A stretch of DNA of 64,000 nt from Pieris napi (taxonomy: Eukaryota; Arthropoda; Insecta; Lepidoptera; Pieridae). Below the pieces are notes generated by a model that saw only the letters and a program-made list of their open reading frames with translations, was not told where the DNA came from and did not search any database. The stretch covers positions 7,254,001 through 7,318,000 of the forward strand of contig NC_062239.1 of assembly GCF_905475465.1 (NCBI RefSeq). The letters are read 5' to 3'. Positions within the stretch are counted from its first letter, which is position 1, and the number at the start of each line of letters is the position of its first letter. Positions 55,531-64,000 of this stretch are shown piece by piece. The position numbers and the translations under genes were made by a program.

Positions 55531-56782
55531 ATGTTGGCGTCGTCAAGGAAGAGACGCTCGTCCTTCTTGCTACGGCTTCTTTTACTTAAAACATATAGAA
55601 ATTATTATTATGCAGCAGGCGATTGTCACATGTTATTATTATTGTCACAATTATTTAATTAATACATTTTCATAAGGCAGATTACCACTTATTGTATTTG
55701 CAGCTGTCTTCTGCTGACTGGAATATACATTATAGTACGGGGGACATTAATGACAATTGAATTTTCCAATAAAAACTGTTCCTTGCTGGGAAATGTGAGT
55801 ATCTTGATAAATATAGAATTTTACTCAAACATAAAAATTACGACCGATACAAATGAATGACTTATATTTTTAAAGTAAAAATTAATAAAAGATACCTACT
55901 AAACCTGTAATAGTATTATCTTAAATAATATATATCTATAATTTGGATTAGATCTTCAATAAAAATATTTTTATGTGGACCTTTCTGAAAAGCATTCACA
56001 ATAATCTCATTAATATCAAAGATCCAATAACACTCGTGAAACCAGTATCAGATAAAAATTACGAGGGCGACCTTGTCACAGAATAGTTTATACAGTTACC
56101 CCAATAAAAACGGAACTTTGAAATGGACCAAAAGTAATTTATTCATATTTTATTAAAACAATGGGACGGGCATTTAGTGTTTGAAAAAGCTCGACTTTTG
56201 ATTGTAAATACAGTTATAGTGTTATATATGCACGACTTACTATAAAGGAAGTTTTTTTTAAAACAAGTCAAATGTCATATTCGATTTATAACGAAAATAA
56301 CACAGGATAAGTAATATAAAAGAGCAATTGCCTACAATGCTCGACACTAAAATATCATAAATAATTTAAATTTGACTGTGTTTTATTTATGGGTTGTAAT
56401 TTTTTTTAATTTAGAGACAATTAAATTTTTAATGCTTTAAATGCTTACGCGTTTAAACGCGTTTTAGTGCAGTCCAACTGTTGTTCGATGTCCTATGAAG
56501 AGCCAAAACCTCGTAGCGTTATTAAATTTTATCATTTCGCCGAAATATCTTTGTTAAACAGACCGTGAGCGAACCGTTTCGTACTTTCTCATCCGGAATT
56601 TATTAGAGTGCGAGCGTAAAACGAAAAATAACAGAAACACCTTAATTTTTAAGTAGTAGAAGTTGCATTGATTCGAAAAGTTTGTGGTGAATATTTGATG
56701 CTGGTGTGGGTGAGATGAGAAAATTGTGTACTTATGTAGTTGTAGGAATTACAAATAAGTGTACACTATGATAATATAAAAA

Positions 56783-57180
56783 TAATAGTTAAAAAACTAA
56801 AAAACACGCTTTTAAAGCACATCAAATGGGGCGCTCTGTGCCATATTTTTCGTCTATCGAGCAACCCACGCTTTGTCACAGTAATACCAGTATTTTATGT
56901 TCATTACCATTTGAAGCCTAAATTAGGAATTATTTTTCACTTTTTAGTTTGATGTGCTTTAAAAGCGTGTTTTTTATTTTTTTTAAACTATTATTTATTT
57001 TTTAGTTAAATTTTTTTTATTTTTTTTTTCGGATTATTGCATTGTCATCGATCTTTGACAGGTTCGCAAAGTTTGAATTAAATCTGTTCGTTAAAAGTGG
57101 GTCAAAATCGAGTCCGAAGGAGTCGGTTACATACATACATACAGGTGAAGCTAATATAAAGCGTGTAAAAATACGTTTTA
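56783..57180 (+). repeat. Host repeat, uninterrupted copy 1
   Basis: An inner inverted repeat, AACACGCTTTTAAAGCACAT (left arm 56783-56826) with complement in 56948-56993, encloses a 116-bp loop in the orientation opposite to 51789-51906. It then continues CATTGTCATCGATCTTTGAC, GTCCGAAGGAGTCGG, (CATA)n, GTGAAGCTAATATAAAGCG. Unknown class. The frames 57017-57235 (-) and 57042-57299 (+) lie in this repeat. Confidence 0.75.
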
Positions 57181-57549
57181 GTAAAACTTCTTGGGCAGGA
57201 GTGGTACTGAGTAGAGTTCTATCCTTATCGCACAATTGGAACGTACGTGCTCTTTATTGCTCACGCACATCACTCTGTCCTTGTCGTACGGCGATTTAGA
57301 TTGTTCAGTCTTTTACAAGGTAGCGATCTTCCCTCTCACGTAACAAAAAGTACTGGACCGATTTTAAAAATACTTTCACCATTTGAATGCTACATTATCA
57401 TTGAATTATATTAGCTATAATTTATATATATTAATTGCTAGAAAAAAATAAGGATCCCTACTAAAACTTCAATAATGTTTACCCTAGGTGTAAAAAAAAT
57501 GCCTATGAAATATCTTTCATCGCATGGGCTGCGAAAACTATTGCAATTA

Positions 57550-57785
57550 AAACAACATTCGAATAATAATAGAATTTATGTTACACTTAATGTAAGAGAA
57601 TAAAAATAAATATTTATTTATTTAATTTTTCAAATGTAAACTGAACTTTATTGACTATAATAATGACTCCTTTTCCAGTCTTTGATTATTTAATTGTAAC
57701 TAAGTATTTGCATGCAATCAAAAACTATTTATAATAATGCCAAAGAAGTATAACTTCTTACGCGCGTACATAAGTACACGCACCC
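57550..57785 (-). mobile_element. Palindromic-end A-tract family, 3'-truncated, copy 1
   Basis: 5' end on the right: GAAGTATAACTTC, then GCGCGTACATAAGTACACGC, GGGTG complement and eight Ts (an A-tract in element orientation). The body matches 20767-21120 in reverse down to ACAACATTCGAATAATAATA, where the 3' part is missing. Confidence 0.7.
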
Positions 57786-57838
57786 ATTTTTTTTCAAAAA
57801 ATAAATGTCCACCCATGCGAAACCGGGATGGACCGCTA
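57786..57838 (+). mobile_element. Helitron-like 3' end, copy 1
   Basis: CCATGCGAAACCGGGATGG and ACCGCTAG before T look like a Helitron terminus. Its 5' part may lie upstream of the A-tract element (57303-57420 has TACTGGACCGATTTTAAAAA like other Helitron bodies). Its twin ends at 62205. Confidence 0.45.
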
Positions 57839-59361
57839 GTTATTATAATATTTTCGCGATATTAAGAAATTAACGCGAATTATGTTGGAAAATACATTGT
57901 ATACGTAGAGAATTGTTCTCGTATAAGATTACTAAACCCTCTTATCCAAGTTCGCTAAATATATTCAAGTACGAGGTATAGTGTACAAACATCCTTATTG
58001 AGATACAAATGATGAAGCGCAACGCGGTGTTGCGTTTGTGTTCCGCCCCTATTTATTTTGCTGTTTGAGAGCTGAGACTATAGTACAAGTACTTCGCGCT
58101 TTAGAACCTATTCTATCTACACAGGATGTTTTGTAATAGGCATCATACCGTAATTTTAATAACATTTTTGATATCTTGTTATGAGATATCGAGAATGTTT
58201 AATGAAGTGTATTCTCATGAACAAAATGTATATTTTTATATGAATTTTCTTCTAGGCTCAGAATGAGTATCTTTGAGGCCCCTCGAAAATGATCAAATAC
58301 GATATTATTAATATTATGTTCATCAGAAATTTGATTAGATAGAGATAGATGGGTAGTTTGAAGCCTATTCAAAGAAGCAATCAATTTTTTTTTCTTTATA
58401 ATATTAGTGTAGGAAATCTAATGTGTATAGTCCTAGATACATACAGGTTTGCTTGATAAAATTCACTCTGTATAAATTATTGTGTAGTTCCTAGTCTTGG
58501 CATCGTCAGCTTTATAATGTATATTTTCGCCTACGAAGTTTATCGGTCGCCTCTTTAGGGCTTTTGTTCTCGTAATTATTTCATACAAATTGTCAAAATA
58601 ACCTTGTATAATTACTGTTTCAATAGTTCTAAAATCTTCATTCATACCACAACCTGACATGCTATTAAATAGGGTAACTAGCTAGTACGAGTACAATAGT
58701 AAAATTTATCATCTCAAATTATAATATCAGACCCTGTAAGATGTGAATTTTGTATGCAATTTCGATGTAGTTCTCCCAATATCCATAGCGCTAATGTCGC
58801 ATCCATGGCATTGCGCCACAAAAACTGAAAATTGAAGTCGGAGTTTAGGTGTTTTTGTTTGGAGTTGTCACGTTTTAAAACATGACTAAATTTGATAATC
58901 TGGTATTTTGAAGTGACTGATGGCCATGACTATAATTGTTCTTATATATATAAAAGTATTTTTGGACACGAAAGTTTTATCAAATTTGCCGTACCACATT
59001 GAAAAAAGTAAATAATTCCTTCAGCGTTGATCACTTTTCAAAATAAACAGTTTCCCTAAATATTTACTAGAAGGGGCCCCTTTCCAAGAATAATTAAATT
59101 TCCACCGTTTCACTCGGTGAAGTTTGCGTTTATTTATGGTGAGGAAAATATTTAAGATTTCTAATTCGAGTCGCTTAACTTTTTAAGGTTTGATCGTGTT
59201 GTGAATATTTTTTTTAAAGGGTTGCCTTTATAAAGATTTATTTTAAAATACATGTTTTCTTAGATTAGATCTTGATCTAAGATAGAGAGAGTTATGCGTT
59301 GAAAAATACAAACTATTTTTTGTGGTGCCAAATTTGTTTACACTGTTTAAAAAGCCCAATG
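57839..59361. other. No recognised gene, copy 1
   Basis: AT-rich. A minus-strand frame at 58463-58660 starts MSGCGMNEDFRTIETV and ends with a stop after 65 codons. Its composition looks protein-like (IIQGYFDNLYEIITRTKALK) but I recognise no family; it is repeated at 62830-63027. The frame 58199-58384 starts in sequence resembling a Helitron 5' region (TAATATTATAAAG, GAATAGGCTTC). Confidence 0.35.
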
Positions 59362-59379
59362 GCGTTACAACCTCTAGGT

Positions 59380-59525
59380 CCTCACCTCACAATTCAGTAT
59401 CTACTTCATAATATTTTTTTCTGATTAGCCAAGCACCCTTCTATGAGCGAGTGTTAAATGTGTACATACATATAATGAAAAAGCCATTGATGCATACCGC
59501 GATTCAAACGCACGAACTCAGTGTT
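59380..59525 (-). mobile_element. SINE copy, reverse
   Basis: On the minus strand it has GTGCGTTTGAATCGCGGTAT as a decayed B-box region, then AACACTCGCTCATAGAAGGG and GGTGCTTGGC, following the SINE at 13278-13425. Confidence 0.45.
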
Positions 59526-59576
59526 GTCACTGTTTAAAATATTTGAAAATTTTACTGGTAATGTTTTCATATAGCA

Positions 59577-59756
59577 GCCTTGCGATTCTGGCAGGACTTA
59601 CGATTTGGCATTCTGATAAACAATAAACTACAAGCTCCCTCCTTATCAGACTGCCAAATCGTAAAATGACTGCTTCACGACTGACTGATTTGAGCGCGAC
59701 CGCCGCTGCGAAAACCGCTGGGCGAGTTCGAAAAGTGAGTTACAGAATCGCAGGGC
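59577..59756. mobile_element. Foldback MITE with shortened left arm
   Basis: Starts GCCTTGCGATTCTG, then jumps to GGACTTACGATTTGGCATTC. The loop and a full right arm follow, ending GTTACAGAATCGCAGGGC. Lies in the spacer between the two recent duplication copies. Confidence 0.8.
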
Positions 59757-60047
59757 TGTGATTTTCCAAAACTCTTGCAATGCAATGCATGCAATGAAAT
59801 AAACAATATATTTATGTAAACATCATACAATTATTTCACAACAAAAATGTTACATCATTAAAACTGCACAATGACAAGTACTTCATTAAAAATTATGAAA
59901 AGTAATTTCATGACTCAAAGATTCTTATTAATATAGCACACGGCACTCGTTTTTTAATCCTTAAAGTGGCCACGGCATTAATGAAAGCAACCGTAAGGTT
60001 CGAGGAAATTACATAATTTATGCGAATAATTAAAAAGTTATGGACCT
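59757..60047. other. Spacer between duplication copies
   Basis: AT-rich; no feature recognised. Present once only. Confidence 0.45.
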
Positions 60048-61149
60048 ATTACCACTTATTGTATTTGCAGCTGTCTTCTGCTGACTGGAATATACATTAT
60101 AGTACGGGGGACATTAATGACAATTGAATTTTCCAATAAAAACTGTTCCTTGCTGGGAAATGTGAGTATCTTGATAAATATAGAATTTTACTCAAACATA
60201 AAAATTACGACCGATACAAATGAATGACTTATATTTTTAAAGTAAAAATTAATAAAAGATACCTACTAAACCTGTAATAGTATTATCTTAAATAATATAT
60301 ATCTATAATTTGGATTAGATCTTCAATAAAAATATTTTTATGTGGACCTTTCTGAAAAGCATTCACAATAATCTCATTAATATCAAAGATCCAATAACAC
60401 TCGTGAAACCAGTATCAGATAAAAATTACGAGGGCGACCTTGTCACAGAATAGTTTATACAGTTACCCCAATAAAAACGGAACTTTGAAATGGACCAAAA
60501 GTAATTTATTCATATTTTATTAAAACAATGGGACGGGCATTTAGTGTTTGAAAAAGCTCGACTTTTGATTGTAAATACAGTTATAGTGTTATATATGCAC
60601 GACTTACTATAAAGGAAGTTTTTTTTAAAACAAGTCAAATGTCATATTCGATTTATAACGAAAATAACACAGGATAAGTAATATAAAAGAGCAATTGCCT
60701 ACAATGCTCGATACTAAAATATCATAAATAATTTAAATTTGACTGTGTTTTATTTATGGGTTGTAATTTTTTTTAATTTAGAGACAATTAAATTTTTAAT
60801 GCTTTAAATGCTTACGCGTTTAAACGCGTTTTAGTGCAGTCCAACTGTTGTTCGATGTCCTATGAAGAGCCAAAACCTCGTAGCGTTATTAAATTTTATC
60901 ATTTCGCCGAAATATCTTTGTTAAACAGACCGTGAGCGAACCGTTTCGTACTTTCTCATCCGGAATTTATTAGAGTGCGAGCGTAAAACGAAAAATAACA
61001 GAAACACCTTAATTTTTAAGTAGTAGAAGTTGCATTGATTCGAAAAGTTTGTGGTGAATATTTGATGCTGGTGTGGGTGAGATGAGAAAATTGTGTACTT
61101 ATGTAGTTGTAGGAATTACAAATAAGTGTACACTATGATAATATAAAAA

Positions 61150-61547
61150 TAATAGTTAAAAAACTAAAAAACACGCTTTTAAAGCACATCAAATGGGGCG
61201 CTCTGTGCCATATTTTTCGTCTATCGAGCAACCCACGCTTTGTCACAGTAATACCAGTATTTTATGTTCATTACCATTTGAAGCCTAAATTAGGAATTAT
61301 TTTTCACTTTTTAGTTTGATGTGCTTTAAAAGCGTGTTTTTTATTTTTTTTAAACTATTATTTATTTTTTAGTTAAATTTTTTTTATTTTTTTTTTCGGA
61401 TTATTGCATTGTCATCGATCTTTGACAGGTTCGCAAAGTTTGAATTAAATCTGTTCGTTAAAAGTGGGTCAAAATCGAGTCCGAAGGAGTCGGTTACATA
61501 CATACATACAGGTGAAGCTAATATAAAGCGTGTAAAAATACGTTTTA
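61150..61547 (+). repeat. Host repeat, uninterrupted copy 2
   Basis: Twin of 56783-57180, with the same loop orientation. Confidence 0.75.
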
Positions 61548-61916
61548 GTAAAACTTCTTGGGCAGGAGTGGTACTGAGTAGAGTTCTATCCTTATCGCAC
61601 AATTGGAACGTACGTGCTCTTTATTGCTCACGCACATCACTCTGTCCTTGTCGTACGGCGATTTAGATTGTTCAGTCTTTTACAAGGTAGCGATCTTCCC
61701 TCTCACGTAACAAAAAGTACTGGACCGATTTTAAAAATACTTTCACCATTTGAATGCTACATTATCATTGAATTATATTAGCTATAATTTATATATATTA
61801 ATTGCTAGAAAAAAATAAGGATCCCTACTAAAACTTCAATAATGTTTACCCTAGGTGTAAAAAAAATGCCTATGAAATATCTTTCATCGCATGGGCTGCG
61901 AAAACTATTGCAATTA

Positions 61917-62152
61917 AAACAACATTCGAATAATAATAGAATTTATGTTACACTTAATGTAAGAGAATAAAAATAAATATTTATTTATTTAATTTTTCAA
62001 ATGTAAACTGAACTTTATTGACTATAATAATGACTCCTTTTCCAGTCTTTGATTATTTAATTGTAACTAAGTATTTGCATGCAATCAAAAACTATTTATA
62101 ATAATGCCAAAGAAGTATAACTTCTTACGCGCGTACATAAGTACACGCACCC
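61917..62152 (-). mobile_element. Palindromic-end A-tract family, 3'-truncated, copy 2
   Basis: Twin of 57550-57785; arose by the duplication, not by transposition. Confidence 0.7.
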
Positions 62153-62205
62153 ATTTTTTTTCAAAAAATAAATGTCCACCCATGCGAAACCGGGATGGAC
62201 CGCTA
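62153..62205 (+). mobile_element. Helitron-like 3' end, copy 2
   Basis: Twin of 57786-57838. The remainder of copy 2 (62206-63735) matches 57839-59361, including the unrecognised 65-codon minus-strand frame at 62830-63027. Confidence 0.45.
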
Positions 62206-63735
62206 GTTATTATAATATTTTCGCGATATTAAGAAATTAACGCGAATTATGTTGGAAAATACATTGTATACGTAGAGAATTGTTCTCGTATAAGATTACT
62301 AAACCCTCTTATCCAAGTTCGCTAAATATATTCAAGTACGAGGTATAGTGTACAAACATCCTTATTGAGATACAAATGATGAAGCGCAACGCGGTGTTGC
62401 GTTTGTGTTCCGCCCCTATTTATTTTGCTGTTTGAGAGCTGAGACTATAGTACAAGTACTTCGCGCTTTAGAACCTATTCTATCTACACAGGATGTTTTG
62501 TAATAGGCATCATACCGTAATTTTAATAACATTTTTGATATCTTGTTATGAGATATCGAGAATGTTTAATGAAGTGTATTCTCATGAACAAAATGTATAT
62601 TTTTATATGAATTTTCTTCTAGGCTCAGAATGAGTATCTTTGAGGCCCCTCGAAAATGATCAAATACGATATTATTAATATTATGTTCATCAGAAATTTG
62701 ATTAGATAGAGATAGATGGGTAGTTTGAAGCCTATTCAAAGAAGCAATCAATTTTTTTTTCTTTATAATATTAGTGTAGGAAATCTAATGTGTATAGTCC
62801 TAGATACATACAGGTTTGCTTGATAAAATTCACTCTGTATAAATTATTGTGTAGTTCCTAGTCTTGGCATCGTCAGCTTTATAATGTATATTTTCGCCTA
62901 CGAAGTTTATCGGTCGCCTCTTTAGGGCTTTTGTTCTCGTAATTATTTCATACAAATTGTCAAAATAACCTTGTATAATTACTGTTTCAATAGTTCTAAA
63001 ATCTTCATTCATACCACAACCTGACATGCTATTAAATAGGGTAACTAGCTAGTACGAGTACAATAGTAAAATTTATCATCTCAAATTATAATATCAGACC
63101 CTGTAAGATGTGAATTTTGTATGCAATTTCGATGTAGTTCTCCCAATATCCATAGCGCTAATGTCGCATCCATGGCATTGCGCCACAAAAACTGAAAATT
63201 GAAGTCGGAGTTTAGGTGTTTTTGTTTGGAGTTGTCACGTTTTAAAACATGACTAAATTTGATAATCTGGTATTTTGAAGTGACTGATGGCCATGACTAT
63301 AATTGTTCTTATATATATAAAAGTATTTTTGGACACGAAAGTTTTATCAAATTTGCCGTACCACATTGAAAAAAGTAAATAATTCCTTCAGCGTTGATCA
63401 CTTTTCAAAATAAACAGTTTCCCTAAATATTTACTAGAAGGGGCCCCTTTCCAAGAATAATTAAATTTCCACCAAATTTCGTTTCACTCGGTGAAGTTTG
63501 CGTTTATTTATGGTGAGGAAAATATTTAAGATTTCTAATTCGAGTCGCTTAACTTTTTAAGGTTTGATCGTGTTGTGAATATTTTTTTTAAAGGGTTGCC
63601 TTTATAAAGATTTATTTTAAAATACATGTTTTCTTAGATTAGATCTTGATCTAAGATAGAGAGAGTTATGCGTTGAAAAATACAAACTATTTTTTGTGGT
63701 GCCAAATTTGTTTACACTGTTTAAAAAGCCCAATG

Positions 63736-64000
63736 CACAGTGGTCCATGTTCCTAAGAAAGGCGGTCATAGAGGTTGTATGTCGGATTAAAAATGAAATA
63801 TTAACTTTTTTATCTAAGAAATGATTGTTTTAAGGTTTTAATGATAATAACAAGTAAAACAATAGATATATTTTTTAAAAGGTAGATGTATATTCTCAAA
63901 AAAAAGGATCCATCCGTACTAATAAATAATAGGTAGCAATAAAATAAGTTTTATTTATAAATTATTTCTGAAAATAGCTTAATTTACATATAAATAATAA
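63736..64000. other. AT-rich end of window
   Basis: Nothing recognised. Confidence 0.4.

Larger units (their letters stand above)
55681..59361 (+). repeat. Recent direct duplication, copy 1
   Basis: Pairs with 60048-63735 at offset 4367. I found one substitution (C 56345 against T 60712) and a 7-bp difference after 59106 (AAATTTC present only in copy 2). It contains a host-repeat copy, an A-tract family fragment, a Helitron 3' end and unrecognised DNA. Confidence 0.95.
60048..63735 (+). repeat. Recent direct duplication, copy 2
   Basis: See 55681-59361. The left boundary is ATTACCACTTATTG in both copies; the right boundary is AAAAAGCCCAATG in both. No shared terminal repeat or target duplication marks it as a transposon. 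Confidence 0.95.

Overview
The window reads as repeat-saturated nuclear DNA of an insect, most probably a moth or butterfly (Lepidoptera). It is strongly AT-rich. It holds many short Helitrons inserted cleanly between A and T and ending in CTAG, a jockey-superfamily LINE with a (TTTGAA)n tail, several other LINE 3' ends, tRNA-derived SINEs, PIF/Harbinger and mariner remnants and long-armed foldback MITEs. Order and lineage are inferred from this repeat repertoire, not from any host gene. I found no convincing host protein gene, rRNA gene, functional tRNA gene, CRISPR array or bacterial-type operon.

Layout. 1-5.2 kb: a palindrome of about 3.1 kb (1404-4526) whose centre is a foldback MITE and whose arms carry a SINE, another repeat and the 5' end of a Helitron; a third, older copy of the central part follows (4560-5158). 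5.3-41 kb: a mosaic of LINE ends, SINEs, Helitrons, a TAA-flanked TIR element (11730-12446), a Harbinger deletion derivative flanked by TTA (21504-22134), a decayed mariner transposase (about 22140-22745), and repeated copies of a family with palindromic ends that inserts in A-tracts. 42-49.4 kb: an older tandem segmental duplication (41959-45030 and 45312-49385) that differs by transposon insertions, so each copy supplies empty sites for the other. 49.6-50.4 kb: a Helitron inside a Helitron. 51.7-55.2 kb: a 5'-truncated LINE with an 814-codon open frame, inserted in another repeat. 55.7-63.7 kb: two nearly identical direct copies of about 3.7 kb, about 0.7 kb apart.

The features work together only as a transposon community. 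The non-autonomous elements (MITEs, SINEs, short Helitrons) must have been moved by enzymes encoded elsewhere. The only long intact frame is the LINE reverse transcriptase, and it has lost most of its endonuclease. The most interesting material is (i) the family with palindromic ends and A-tract targeting, whose boundaries are set by two empty sites, (ii) the MITE-centred palindrome, (iii) the nested Helitrons with a helicase relic, and (iv) a repeat whose loop is inverted between copies. Absence of genes, nested elements and large recent duplications would suit heterochromatin or a W chromosome, but this is inference and assembly artefact must be excluded for the palindrome and the near-identical duplication.
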